Notes: generated by a model not told the origin, from the letters alone. A stretch of DNA of 64,000 nt from Saprolegnia diclina VS20 (GCF_000281045.1 NW_008246068.1:508559-572558), one strand, 5' to 3'; counted from the first letter of the stretch, positions 10,362 through 23,451 are shown. Numbers and translations are program-made.

Positions 10362-13149
10362 ATGGCCCTCGAGTCCAAGGCGACGATGGACGACGACGTG
10401 GCGGCGACGCCCGCCGGCGGCCTCCATGGCAGCACCATCTCCACATACGCGACGACGTTCCAGCCGCCTGAATGGTACGGCGATCCGATGATGCATGCGA
10501 GATGGCCGCATCGAGACTGCACGTAGGGCGGTGTACCCGACAGAGAAGACCATCACCGCGCGCTTCGAGGTCCTGCGCATGAACAAGAGCGTGGGCACAC
10601 ACGAGCTGGGCGGGCGCCAAGTCACGGTCTTTGGCCGCGAGCAGAACGGCTGCGACTTTGTCTTGGCCAACCCGTCCGTCTCGCGCAAGCACGCCACTGT
10701 GATCCACTGCGCCAAAGGCGGCGTCTACGTGCGATAGCCTACTCGTCTGACGGCGTCGGCTCATGCAGCCTGCGTAGATCGTCGACCTCATGTCCCGCCA
10801 TGGCACGTTTGTCGGCAAGACCAAGATCCCGCCCCACGACCCTTACCTCCTCCACGGTATGCCATCGTCCTCGAGCATTTCGACCGACGATTGGGTGTAG
10901 ATGGCGACGTTGTGACCTTTGGCCAGAGCTGCCGGACATACGTCTTGAAGGGCATTGACCCCACAGGCTTGAGCCAAGCGGTGAAGAAGCCATGGCGCCT
11001 CAAGTCGCTGCTCGTGCCCCGGTTTGGCACTGGCAGCAGCAGCAGCCACCCGCCGCCAGCGAAGAAGCCGACGCGCAAGTACAATGACATTTGCATCAAG
11101 ATGGTCAACAAGATCTGCAGCGGGTCCTTCTCCACCGAGCGCGGTGAAGAATTCGCCAACGAAGTCTCCGAGCTCGATGACGACCTCGTCGATGACGTGG
11201 CAGGCCTCCTCGTCGAGAAGGTCACCCGCCAGTACGCAAACGCGACGCTCGTCATCTTGGCGCTGCTCGAAGCGCACGTCGGGCTCCACGCGTTTGAAAA
11301 TAACTTGACGCCGATCGTGCAAGTGTCCCAGAGCAACCTCGATGCACGCAAGGTACGGACTTGGGTCTTCGCTCCGTACGATGGTTGAAATGGAAATGCA
11401 TAGATTCTGCAAGTGGTCGCGGAGGCGCGGATAGAGTCGACGAGCCGCATGGACACGCCCAACCCCAGCGACGACGACGACGATGACGACGACTACCGCA
11501 ATGACGACTATGCTCCCCCCGATGTGAGCTACGCGCCGCCACCGATCCCGTACGCGCCTCCAGCTTCCATGTATGCACCACCGGCCGCCCCCGTGTTTGC
11601 CCCACCGCCGGCCATGGAGCGCGCCCCGACGTCGCCGCCCCGAGCGCATGCGCCACTTCCCGGCACCTACAATGACGACGATGACGAAGAGGAGAAGGCG
11701 GAAGAGATGACGTCACCGATGCCCGACCAATCTCGCCAACGCGTCTTGAGCAACGAAGGCAAGCGGCTCTTTGCCCAAGCCACGCACTCGCCACTCGCAG
11801 CGGCGTCCGGCTTTAGCTTTATCACGCCCAGCAGTCCGTCGCCGGTCGCCGCAGTCTCGGCCTTTGGGTTCATCACGGCCAGCGCGGCGCCCGACAACGA
11901 CGACGAAGCCGAGTATGACGACCACGAGCATGATTATGAAGATGACGAGAAAGACGAGGAATACGAAGACGAGGAAGATAGCTACGCGCCGGTCGAGATC
12001 CCCGAGGGGTTTTTGAGCGAGCGTAGCACGATGGACCCGCAAGACTTCTCCAACCTCTGGCAGTGCGCGACCGTCTCGTACACCTTTGCAGCCTCTTTTG
12101 CTCGTCGTTGACGATGGTTGTTGTAGGGAGGAGTGGGACGAAGACCTCTCGCCCGAGTACGACGCCGACTTGCTCGAGCGCTGTCTCTGGGGTCTCCACG
12201 TGACATTGCTCTCGACGAGCGTCGTCGGAGGCAGCCAAACGTTCCTGTACCATGCTGAACAGGTAGGATTGTGCTACCGCCTTGGTACGAATGGCGACTG
12301 TCTGATGTAGATGTCAAACGGGACCATCTTCCTCGTCGAGGTTGTCGCCAACGAGACGCTCGGCGAGCTCTCGGCGACGTTCAAGTGGATCGAACTCGGC
12401 TTACTCTACGACGACGGGCACTTGGTATTCATCCAGCTCTTTAAAGAGTGTCTTGAGCCGTGCTATATGCCCAACCACCCGCGGACACCGTACTTGCGGG
12501 TGCTCGAGCGACCGCCAGTGCCGGCACCGTCGCCCGTCGCATCGGTGCACGAGACGACGACGACAACCGCGCACATCTCTGCACCGACCGACGTCTACGC
12601 TAACAACGACGACGAAGTCGAAGATGACGGCGACGATATGATGGAGGAAGAGCTGCTCATTGAAGACACGGCGTCGTTCGAGGCCGCGCTCTCGACGATC
12701 CCGGAGCTCGACCCGTCGACCTTTGAGGCCTTGTGGCGCGACGCCCTCGACTTGTGCGCTGCTTGCATCTTGGTAGTGGACCACTGACGTGGCGTAGGGA
12801 CACAATTGCCGACACGGTGGACCGGGATTTGCCGCCGGCCGCCGAGGTCATTGCGCAGTTTCATGCGCGGCGCGTGTTTTGCATTGCGTTTGGGGCGGTG
12901 CCCAACGTCGGCGACAAGTTCTTCTTCTATGCCCAAACGGTACAACCTCAGTCTCGCTCCTTCCCATTCGCATCTCTGCTCTAGGCGGCGTCGCAGTGCT
13001 TGTACTTTATGGAGCTCACGCTGGAGCGCGACTCGACAAACGTGACGGCCGTCTGCAAGTACGCGCCGACGACGACGCACCCGGTGCAGGAAGACATTGC
13101 GATTTGGTTCATCGGCCTCGTCGAAGAGATCCTCGTCGAGCTCGAGTAA
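10362..13149 (+). CDS. FHA-domain protein with two C-terminal beta-adaptin-appendage-like domains
   Basis: Nine exons: 10362-10474, 10527-10728, 10778-10856, 10901-11352, 11404-12077, 12127-12262, 12311-12753, 12798-12939, 12985-13149. Product 801 aa. Residues ~45-150 are an FHA phosphothreonine-binding domain: 'VTVFGRE', 'PSVSRKHATV', 'MSRHGTFV', 'DGDVVTFG'. Residues ~185-290 are helical and unassigned. A Pro/Ala- and Asp-rich linker follows. The C-terminus has two related ~115-residue units (about 490-610 and 700-801) sharing a (M/L)DP-x-x-F-x-x-LW start, an F-x-YAE/AQ strand and a final helix. Their pattern resembles the platform subdomain of beta-adaptin appendages, which bind accessory proteins in coated vesicles. 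The FHA call is firm; the appendage assignment is an inference from pattern. Confidence 0.8.
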
Positions 13150-13212
13150 AGTGTAGATAGTAGTTCAAGCGTAAACACGGTCGGTATACATGGGCATCGG
13201 ATACGACGACAC

Positions 13213-16200
13213 TTAGGACGGCACGGCTTCGGTGTGGTCGATGAGTGCGTGCGTCTCGGTCTGCAGCGGCTGCGGCACGATGAGCGAGTGCATCTTGGTG
13301 CCGGTGACGGACGGGTGGCGCACGTACCGCACTGCCAGAAGCCCCCCGGCGGCGCCCCCGAGCGCAATGAACGCGACAAACGCGTACAAGACGATACTAG
13401 AGGTGGCACTGGGCGGTAAAACGTCCACAAGGTCGAGCGACAAGACGTGCAGCGACGCCAAATGGCCGTTGGCGAAGAGCGCGAGGAGCTTTTGCTGTAC
13501 CGGGCGGCTGCTGCCCGACGGTTCGAGAACGTCCAGCACGATGCGCACCGCGTTGCTGTGCGACTTGGGGTCGGTCGTCGCCGTCGCCTGCGCCAAGTAG
13601 AGGCCGAGCTCCATGGGCGGCAAGTTCGAGAGCGCGGGGTACACGCTGCCGTCGGCGCTCACGACTCGTGTCGCATTGAGAAGCAAGTACAGCGGTGAGA
13701 GGAGGTTGAACGGCACCAAGGTCCCCGGGCACGGCGCCGAAGCCGCATACGCGCTGTCGCAGCGAATCAGCAGACTCAGGCGGCTGAAGCCGCAACTGGC
13801 TGCGTCCGTGCACGCGGCGCTGCAGTCGCGAAGGCCGTAGACACCCGTGCACTAGTTCAGAGTACAAAGTGTCCACCACAAGATGCATGAACGTACGTTG
13901 CAGCGGTTGCCGAGGAGCGTCGTAGCACAGGCGTGGTTGTTGGCGCACGCATACTCAAAGTTGCCGCGACAGCCCGTGTCAATGTCCTCGACAACGATAG
14001 AGACACCGTGGGCGACAGCGGCGACCGACGTCGGGTCGTTCGAAGCGAGCGGAAGGCCGTTGTACGACGCATCCGCGCTCGTCACGACGTGCGTCACGAG
14101 CAGGCCGGCGTCGACTTTGGGAATCGTGAGGGTGTAGTGCACGGTCGAGGCTTCGACGCCCTCGAAACCCGCAATGTAAGATGGGGCAATCACGACGAAT
14201 TGCGGCGTCCACCAATTCGACGCGTCAAAGGAAAGTGTGCCGGCTGACGTGAGTGCTGCCACGTTGGGTCGCGTGCTGCTTGCCGTCGGTGTCAGCGTGA
14301 CGGCCACGGTGACCGGCGCCGTTGGCTGCGAGTCTAGCACGACCGAGTAGTTGAAGACACTCGATGCATTCTCGACGACGATCAGCGGGGCGACCGAGAC
14401 TGATACACCGGGAAGGTCGTCGTCGACGAGTGCCACGGTGAGGGTGAGTGACCCGGCACTGGTGCTGGATCGGACGTAGTGAAAAGGCCAGGCGGGGGCC
14501 CGCTGGGTGCCATCCGAGACGACAAATGGTGTCGACGCGTACCGGCACGATGGAGGCAGTGGGCGGCTGGTGATGCCGACGGCGGTAGGTGTCAACGACG
14601 ACTGAGGCACCACCGATGTCGTGTCGGCCGCCACCGTCGTGAACGTGATGCCAAGCGTCTGGTTGCCATGGTAGATGTTGTCGTCGATGGCAGCGATTTG
14701 GAGCACTTGGGACCGATTCCAGTTACTAGAAACAGCTCATTTAGCAACTCACTTCGTATACTTGACGACGTACCTCGCGTTGAACCGGAGCGTCGTTGGG
14801 AGGTAAGCCCCGTACGACGCAGCATTGTACCTTCCACCTGTGACGTACGTGACGCCGCCGACGTTTTGCGACAGATTCTGCGGGTTGAACGCCGTCAAGT
14901 AGGCACTGGGCGTCGACACGACGACGTCGACGCCCACGACCGGCTCGCTCAAGAGTTGCACGTTCAAAAGCGCCGGTTGGCCGCGCTGGTGCATGCGCGA
15001 GAGCTGCGAGATTGAGACGTCGGAGGTTTCGACCGACGTCGGAACGTCGCCATGGATCGCAATCGACGCGACATCGGCGCACATCCACGTCGGTGCCGTC
15101 ACGTCGTAGGACGTCTCGAGCCAAAGTGCAATGTAGACTAGGAGAGCGTCCCCGGAGAAGACGATGGGGGCAGGCGAGGCCGAGAAGGGCACCGTGACGC
15201 GCTCCACCAGAGTCCAGAGCGTCGCGTCCAACGTACTTTGAGCGCTCGTCCAGAGACTGAGGATGCTGGGCGTGCGGACCGTATTACCCGGCAGCGTCAC
15301 CGTGACGTCATTGGGTGGCCCAAATGAGGCAATCTTTGCAGCGTCCAACTGAACTACTACAAAGGCGGACGAAGGACCAAAGAGCGTCGCGTTGGCCATT
15401 GTGCACGCCGTCCAAAGCTGCGGTGTCGGTTCAAACACGCCTTGACACGGCGTCGCGCTGTTGGTCGCACGGGGCGCACTGCAGGTGGGCGTCGTCACGG
15501 GACTCCACTGCCCACGCACCGTTGGTTGTGGCGCGCCGGGATACGCTCGCGCGCCTTCGACCACGGTCACGGCGCCGTCGGTGAAGAGCACGCCGGCTTC
15601 ATCGTCGTCTGCAATCGCGACCGACATCGTGGCCTGCAACGGCGACGTGCACGACGCCGGCGTCGTGGCGCACACACCATATGCGACCGCGCTGTAATCG
15701 ACGTCGGCGCTGCGCGCGAGATGCGCGATCGCTCCGGTGCGCGGCCCGGACGCGACGTTGTCATTGGCTACGGCGACATGCACCGTCTGCGGCGTGCTCC
15801 ACGACTTGCTCGTAAAGAGCACTTCGTTGCGGCAGACGTCGTTGGCGTTACAGGGCGAGTTATCCGACTCAATCGGATCGTCCACCGAGACACGGAGGAC
15901 ATTCGATGCCGAGAGAACGCTGGGCGACGGCAAGTTGGCCCCGAGCGTGACGCGCGCAGCGGCCATGGGTACCTGGTAAACGTTCACGGCTGTCACGTAC
16001 AGCGTGCTCGTTGTCTGCACTGTCAAAAATTGCGCTTCGACAAGGGACGTGAGACTTGGTGCGTAGACGATGCCAGCCGCATCCAACGCCCCCGTTGCGC
16101 CGTAGACGTGCCAGTTGAGCGCGACGCTTTCTGAGGCGGTTGTTGTCGTCACGGTGAAGGCGCGCGAGAAGGACGCGGCTGCCGTGTTGACGGCTGGAAG

Positions 16201-19200
16201 GACGCCAGTGGTGAGCGACGCCGACGACAAGTAGACGTTGATCGTGCTTACACCTGGGAGCAGCACACGCACCGAGAGCACGACAGCTTCGAGAGCGTAC
16301 ATGACACCAAGATTGGCTTGCCACCACGCGGGTCCAGTCAGTAGCGACATAGCTGGTGCCGATGGCGCTAGAACGGCGGACGCGTTCGCACTTGGCGTGC
16401 TCTGGCTGGCGAGCGCAGACGCGGCGACGTTGACGAGCCCTGACGACGTTAAGAGTAGCGACGGCCGGAGGGTCGCATTCGCATGCTTGCTCGACGCCAA
16501 GGTCACCTCGTCAATGTTCCCATAGACAAACGTTGTCTCCCGCAGTGCGTAGAGGGCAATGGTCATTTCAGTTTGGCCCGCGGTCGAGAGATCATTGAGC
16601 GCAGTTGTGACGTCGAGGCTGAGCCAGCCGCTGCCACCAACGTACTGGTTGCTCGATGGATCCAAAGCTCCTTTTGGCGCAATGTCGGTGAGCCCAGCGA
16701 GAAGCGTGCGTGATGCCGCCACGTTGCCAAACGGAACCCCCGCCGAAAGCAAGTCAGTACGCGTCGTCGGTGACGCGGTCGACGTGTCGAGGACGGTACA
16801 TGTGCCCAGGGCACACGACGTGACGAGCGAGGCGGCTCGCCAGGATGTGGCGGATGTCGCCACGACAGCACCCAGCTGGAGCCCGCCGAGTCCACCGTTT
16901 TCACCGCCCGAGAGACGGTGGAGCTGCAGACGTGCGAGACCAACGCGAGCGCTTCCAGTCGACGCAGCAATCGAGGCGAGCGAGAATCGGAGCAGCCCGA
17001 CGTACTGGTAACTGGTAGCCGCTGTGCTCTCGGACGCATTCGACGCGACGCGTAGCGTCGGTGCGGTGGCACTCGGGTTGGCGAAAGTAGAGAGGGAGGT
17101 ATCGTCGATGGGAGACAGGGCCACTTGGTGCGGCTGCGAGAGGCCGAATGTTGGCTCCCAATGCATCGGCTCGGCTGTCAACCGCACTGTATAGTCGGTT
17201 TGCCCAACCGCCGGGCCGTTCTCGTTGTAGCTGCCTTGGGTTTGGTTGAGCGTGATCGACGCAGCGTCGTACCCCGACACGTAGAAGGCCATTGTTTTTC
17301 CAGCGTAAAACGAGTCGGTACTTGCACTCGTGACGACGACGCGACCGGTCACAACGAGTCCGGCGCTGCTCGATGTGTACGCGACATTGACCGACGCACC
17401 GCTCGACCATTGCGCCGGCGTGAGTGTCACCGAAGCCGGCGTGAGCGTGACACCTGCCGCCGTCGTGGCCAGCGACAGGACAACGTTGGCTGTGGGCGTA
17501 CTCGAAAGTGAGAGGCGCACGCTGGCGACGCGGCCGTGCGCTCGGGCGCAGACAAAGTTTGTCGGCTTGCTCCATTGATGTCGCGACTAGCATGGGATTA
17601 TAGAAAGTGCAAACTCAGAAAGGCCGAGTACCGTTTCAGGCTGCAGAACGATCGCAGCGCGGTTGGCGTCAAAGACGTACGTGGCAACAGATGCGGCGAG
17701 CGGAGCCGTAAGAAGCCCACTGGTCGTCGATACCCAGGGAAACGCGTGCTGCGGGTTCCCTGACAAGTAGACGCCCCACGGGCTCGTGTAGATACCGGCG
17801 CCGTACACAACACCTGATGCGCCGATCGAGAGCCGCGCGGGGCCGCTGTAGCGCGCATCCGAGCTCGTGGCCGCAAACGTCACGGCAATGGCATTGAGGC
17901 CGACCGTGGAAGTGTCAGCGACAGCCGAGATCGTAATGGCCTGGGGGACGTTCCAATTTGCGGTCGTAAACGTAATGCTGCCGGCGGAGAGCACGAGCTG
18001 GTTGGTGCCGCCAGCGAGAGTGAGCGTGACGGTCGCCGTTGGTGCAGCGTTCAGGACGACCGAGACAACATCGGTTTGACCCACCTCGGACACGGAGAGC
18101 GACGCCTTGGAGAGCAAGACCGCCGCGTCTCCGTCGTCGGCAATCGTCACAATCGCCGACACAAAGTTGGGGACATCTGCAGGACTGAGGTCCAGAGAGG
18201 CCATGAGACTCGGAATAAAACTCGTGGGGTACAAAAGGTCCAGTCCCAAGAAGGCACCGCCTTGGACATTCTGCAAGACGACCTTGAAGACAAGGTTAGG
18301 GGCCTGGAAAAAGCTATTGTCCGCCTAATGTCGAATGTATCAGTGCAGTATTGGCTCGCAAATGGCGAGGTACGATTGTGATGCTGATTTGCTTGGCGCT
18401 CTCGCCGTCCTGGAACGTCAATGTAGTTGCAGGGAGCGCTGTGTAGTGGACCCCCGGCGTTGCCGTGCAGGGACTCACATGACTGCACCCACGGGCTTGG
18501 ACGACGCCCCAGTCGTACAACGGGTCGTTGACAGTGAGACCGGGCACCACCGTACCGGCGTTCGTGACGACGTCGACAGACACGACACCGCTCGTATACG
18601 TGTTGACGCCTGCAAAGGTCCCATCAAAAGCGACCAAAGCCTGATTAGCGTACCGGATGGGTCGGGTTTGCCGCTGCGGATAACGTCGAGGGTGACGTGC
18701 GCAGCGTTCTCGACGACGCTGTAGCTGGACGTGCGAAAGGAGAACGTGCCGGCGTCGCGGTCGTCGACGATGTAGATCATGGTCGTGTCCATGGTCGTCC
18801 CGATCGCCGCGCCGCCCGAGACCGCCGAGAGCTGCACCTGCACCGAGCGGACGACGGGGTTGTACGCGGCGTTGTTGAAGACGGTGACTGCAAAAGCCTT
18901 CTGCACGTCGCCCGAGAGCCAGTCGAAGACTTGCGTCTTGGTCTCGTAGTCGAACGCGCGGCTACTGCCCTGCGTCGCGTTGCCGGCCGTCGTCGTCGTG
19001 ACGGTGAGCTGCACGGGGGCGACCGTCGACGTCGACGAACCCAGTGTGCGGTTGATGTACACGATCGCGGTGCCATTGTCTTCTCTGCAGTACGTGTACT
19101 CGGTCGAGAAGACAAAGACGCCGGCGTCGTTGTTGTCCAAAATGAAAACGTACGTTGATGGAAACGTCCCGAGCGCCCCGCGCACTGTGGGCGGTACCAG

Positions 19201-19947
19201 CTGCAGCGTGAAGAAGAGGCTATAGTACTCGAAGACGTGGGTGTCAATGATGCGCACAGAAATCGACGCGCTCGTCTGACCGTCCGTGAACATCAGCACT
19301 TGATTCGTGTCGACCATGACGTAGTTGGTGCCACGGACGGCCGTTGTCGACATGGCATTGCCCAGCGTGTACGCGACCGAAACGGTGCCGCACGAGCCAC
19401 CGGTGCGAAGCACTGGGATCGTGACGGTGCCCGCGGCTTCCGAGAACGAGTAGTTGCTCATCGAGAAGGAAATGACACCGGCTTGGCCCATGATCTGCAC
19501 ATACGATGTAGTCGTACTCGTGTCGATCGTGGATCCTGCCGTCGATCCCACCAGAGACACTTGAAAGAAGACGTTGGTCGGATTCACACCAGCCGTCAGC
19601 ACAGTGACGCTGAGAGTCTGCGTCGCAGCGCCAGCTGGAAAGGCCAGTGCATACGACGTGATGGGCGTATAGTCAACATTGGCAGCAGCAGATGAGGCTG
19701 GAATGATGTACGGCGCCGTCGAAACGAGTACGTTCTGGCTTGCAGAGAGGTCGCCTGTCCGCTGGACGACCAGTGACACGGTCTGCGAGCCACAGACGCC
19801 GACGCACGTCGCTGGGTACGCCGTCGACGCGCTCGTGTAGCCGCCTGCAAACCCAAAGGTCGAGGACGCCTCTGCTACGGCAAGTACGCAGGCAACGAAG
19901 ACGTAGATGCCCCGCCAAGCGGGGCGCGCGAGGCCACCACGTAGCAT
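13213..19947 (-). CDS. Large Calx-beta repeat surface protein with C-terminal membrane anchor
   Basis: Six exons: 19947-18654, 18609-18374, 18324-17632, 17586-14774, 14725-13897, 13851-13213. Product 2167 aa. A signal peptide ('GIYVFVACVLAVAEA') is followed by many Calx-beta-like units recognised by '(F/Y)-S-x-x-E-x-A/V' entry strands and 'D-D-x-D-A-G' exits, such as 'VDDRDAGTFSF' and 'DDGDAAVLL'. Around residues 850-1020 there is a DNRLRE/CBM96-like beta domain (near 17100-16450). A Cys-rich module sits near the C-terminus, with 'CRGNFEYACANNHAC' and 'CTGVYGLRDCSAAC'. A TM helix ('IVLYAFVAFIALGGAAGGLL') and a short cytoplasmic tail end the protein. Calx-beta domains bind Ca2+ and build adhesion ectodomains. 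A role in cell-surface adhesion is inferred. Confidence 0.85.
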
Positions 19948-20217
19948 GAGCCGCCTGTCTGCAGTATCCAAATCGACGGTGCACGTAACCGATCGATTGA
20001 ATGTACATTGCCGTACCGTACAGACAAGGCATACGTAATTCAAGCTTTAGCGTACAGTTGTATGTGTACTGTACAAGTTACAAAAAGCATAATAGTTGCA
20101 AGATAAAGCGTACGTACACTCGTGTACGTCGTACATGCAACGGCCATGAAACCGTAACCGTCGTCACTTGAGAATTTTCTGCGCAGGCCGCAAGCCGAAG
20201 ATCGCGACCGCCGAAGC

Positions 20218-21456
20218 ATGATGGGGGACCCGTTCGACGATGCATGGACGACCTCGAGGTACCCAACGTCATGGAGAGGCGAGGGTGGTGATGGGAAGGA
20301 AGCCACGACTACGCGCTCTGGGGCGACCTCGGGGACGTGGGCTTCAGCGGACGCATGAGCGGCTCGATCGGGACGCCCCCGACCGAGGTCCTGGACGAAG
20401 CACCGGCGTACGAGCGCGAGCTCCGGGAGCACTACTTGGGCAACGCTTCGCTCGAGACGGAACAGGCGCAGTCGGTGAAGGCGACGATCCAGTTCCTCTT
20501 GGGAGGAAGCGCGTCGCCGGTGGGATCGCCGTCGCCACGATCTTCCCGCTCGAGCCCAGTCCAGCCAAAGGAAGAAGAGAACGTTAAGGTTTGCGATACC
20601 TTAAGTACATGCGCTCGATCTATGGATTAGGCGCTGGAGGAAGAGAAGTCGTTTTTGGCGGCCGTCGAAACCTTGCGCTTCACAAGGGTGCGGCTGGAGC
20701 GGAAGGCCAAGCTCCGCGCCGCTGTACCCCAAGAAAGCCCCGACGACGATGTACGGACGCGGAATGGGCGTGCATCTCGCTTCTACGGCGAATAATGTCT
20801 CGTCTCTGTCTTACTATCAAGGAGCTTTCGCCGACACCACCGCGCAAGCCACCGGCGCGAAAGACGACGGCGCGACCGGGCTTGCGTGAAGCTCCGGCTC
20901 CATCCACGCGCTACAAGACGCGCGAGCGCTGCACGCGACGGTCTCTCATCGAAAGCTTCGAAACGGACGAAGCCTATGAGCCGCCCATCAAGCACCCACT
21001 GCCAGACGTGATGCGTACGGTGAAGAAAGCGCGCTTTTCAAAGTCTCGCGGCTACACGGTCAAGCCGTGCGAGTATCCTGGCTGCGACAAGTGGTCTCGA
21101 ACCCGCGGTCTTTGCAAGCGCCATGGCGGCGGAAAGCGCTGCCAAGTCAAGGATTGCCCGAAGAGTGACCAAGGAGGAGGTTATTGCATCAAGCATGGCG
21201 GAGGTAAGTTAATCGTTGTCTTCCTACAGGGATATTTAGTGTGCACGTAGGGCGACGCTGCTCTGTGTACAAGTGCAAGAACTCGGCGCAGGTGAAAGGC
21301 TTGTGCAAGAGTCACGGGGGTACGCACGACTTCGTGCGCCGGCTGTTCTCAGGTTTTTGCCAGGCGTCCGACGCCAATATTGAAGCTCCTTGCGTGCGCC
21401 TGGTCCGAATGACGATGCTTGGTTTGCATTGTTTTACGTTGTCCAAGCTACTTTAA
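20218..21456 (+). CDS. WRKY19-like zinc-finger repeat protein A
   Basis: Five exons: 20218-20258, 20303-20588, 20631-20750, 20822-21203, 21251-21456. Product about 344 aa; a second ATG is at 20221. The N-terminus is acidic and Ser/Pro-rich, exon 3 codes for a charged helix, and the C-terminal half carries three tandem C-x4-C...C-x2-HGG units: 'CEYPGCDKWSRTRGLCKRHGG', read as 'CDKWSRTRGLCKRHGG' at its core, then 'CPKSDQGGGYCIKHGGG', then 'CKNSAQVKGLCKSHGG'. This is the WRKY19-type zinc-finger family, expanded in oomycetes and often called transcription-factor-like. A further 36-nt intron after the last unit is possible. The role is inferred; DNA binding has not been shown from this sequence. 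Confidence 0.8.
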
Positions 21457-21933
21457 TTGTTTTCATTGGCGATCGTGACACGCATACGCCGCCATTTGCA
21501 GCTTCCTCGGCCCACCAAACAAGCGTACGTCAGTGATGGATCGTACGAGCGACCCGCTCCTCCTCGCCGACGCCCGGGCAAGACGTCATCCGAACCACAG
21601 ACTTTCCTGAAGTTACGCAACAAAACACTGCACACTGCGCTGGACGCACGACGTCGTCGTCAGCGCCCCAGCGCCGAACAACAAGCGATTGGCTCGACGT
21701 TAGCCAATGAGTGTTCGTGAGTCCGGCGCAAGATCTTGCTCACGCCTTCTCCAAGACCGCCAGGCTGAGCGGCAGGCTACTCGGAGAAGAGGCGCGCTGG
21801 AAGCAGTATCATGACGATGAGCAGCCGCGGTTCCTCCCACTGTCACTCCGCTGTCTGAGCTGGCACCTGTGCCACTGACCTGCTACTCGGGTTGGTGGCG
21901 CCACGGTCGCATTCATCAACTTGCGCGCACGTG
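21457..21933. other. Intergenic, no recognised content
   Basis: About 480 bp after zinc-finger gene A. Several short ORFs are Arg-rich shadows with no motif. It presumably holds the promoter of the downstream membrane-protein gene. Confidence 0.55.
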
Positions 21934-22441
21934 ATGAGAGCCATCCTCGCGGCCATCGTGGTCTCGGCCTTCGCCCACACCGTCGTAGCTGCAGCCTCGC
22001 ACACAAGCTCCAGCTCGTCCAGCTCGGACGCCCACGTCATATTGCCGCTCGCCACCCCGCCCATCCTGCGATCCGTGGTACCTGCCAGCACCAACGACCA
22101 TCAATCGCCGAGCAGCGCCAGCGCATGTACGCACGACCATCGTCCTCGTTGGATGCTAAATCTTCTACATCTGTATAGTGAGCAGCTCCATGGTCGCGCT
22201 CTGGATCATCGTTGGCGGCGTGCTTGCCCTCGTCATTGCGTGCGTCTTCTTCGTCGTGAAAGCGTGCGCCAAGCGCCACCAGCCCGTGACCAAGCTCAGC
22301 GTCATCGACACGCTGGAGCTGCGGCAGTTTGACCAGCTTGTCGTGCCACTGGGTCCGATGCACCACCACGAGCCTGCGCACGACGAGGTCGCTCGCACCT
22401 CGCGCTTCAACTTGCGGCCGCTGCCCTACGACCCGCAGTAG
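21934..22441 (+). CDS. Small single-pass type I membrane protein
   Basis: Two exons, 21934-22126 and 22179-22441, joined across a 52-nt intron; 151 aa. It has a signal peptide ('MRAILAAIVVSAFAHTVVA'), a short Ser-rich extracellular stalk, one TM helix ('VALWIIVGGVLALVIACVFF') and a basic then His-rich cytoplasmic tail. No family is recognised. The layout (cleaved signal, ~45-residue low-complexity stalk, TM, ~65-residue tail) suggests a small surface protein. The gene lies between two WRKY19-like zinc-finger genes on the same strand. Confidence 0.65.
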
Positions 22442-22643
22442 CCCACTGGCAATAGACTGGATGATTGTATGATATACACAATAGAAGATAGAAGAATGAA
22501 CGCACGGTTGTTGTGCCAATGTACGTACGTTTCGACATACAAATATCAAGTGTAAGCGTACGTTATGGATCGTACGAGCGGCCTTCGATTTCTGTAAAGA
22601 TACAAGCGACGTGGGTCGAAGCGCTCGAAAGGAGGTCGCCGCC

Positions 22644-23451
22644 ATGTCGTCGGACTGCAGCGTCCCGCTCGAGATGGCCGAGGGCGAGAATGCCGGCGAC
22701 GTCTTCAACCTGCTCTGGCCAGTCGCCGGCGCGCCCGACATCCGCAACGTGGCCATGAGCATGCTTACGCTCAAGCGCGCGGCCAACGACTGGCCGGCAA
22801 CCGATGGGTGGCCGTTGGACGTGACATGCGACGAGCCCATGCATGAGGACAGTACAGGTGCCCATCTCCGAGATGCGTGCCCAGTCAAGCTTGTGGATGC
22901 ATCCACGATCGACCTCAGCGTGCTTTGCAGCCTCTCGCACCTGCGCGACTCGGACGACGGGCTCAACATGTCATCGTCGTCGTCCGAGGACGATGGCTCG
23001 CCGCTGCTGTCGGACGACGAAGACGAGAGCGACGCGCCATCGACGCTCCGTGCAAAGCGAGAGCGTACTGACGACGAAGACGACTCGGATTTCATGGCGC
23101 GCGTCCAGAAGGTCCGGCGGTCGGCGTCGAAAAGCAGGCGCTTCCGCGCAGTCGACATTCTGCCGTGCAAGCACCCGGGGTGTACCAAAGGCGCCCGATC
23201 GCGCGGCCTCTGCAAGCGACACGGCGGCGGGAAGCGGTGTTCGGTCGACGACTGCGCGCGCAGCGACCAAGGCGGCGGCTTTTGCATAAAGCACGGTGGC
23301 GGTAGAGCTCTCGACGCTTGTGTTCAATATTGTCTGATACCACGGTCTAGGGCGGCGATGTGCGGTGGAAGACTGCAAAAACTCGTCCCAGTCGCGAGGC
23401 CTCTGCAAGCGGCATGGCGGGATTCGCCCGCGTCGGCGCAACCCATCGTGA
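22644..23451 (+). CDS. WRKY19-like zinc-finger repeat protein B
   Basis: Exons 22644-23301 and 23351-23451, 252 aa. The N-terminal ~165 residues are acidic with a Ser/Glu/Asp tract. A basic stretch ('RRSASKSRRF') follows, then three C...C...HGG units: 'CTKGARSRGLCKRHGGG', 'CARSDQGGGFCIKHGGG' and, after the intron, 'RRCAVEDCKNSSQSRG'. The intron separates HGGG from RRC in phase 1, exactly as in gene A at 21204-21250, so the two genes are paralogues. It is likely a nuclear regulator like other members of the family, but this is inferred. Confidence 0.85.
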
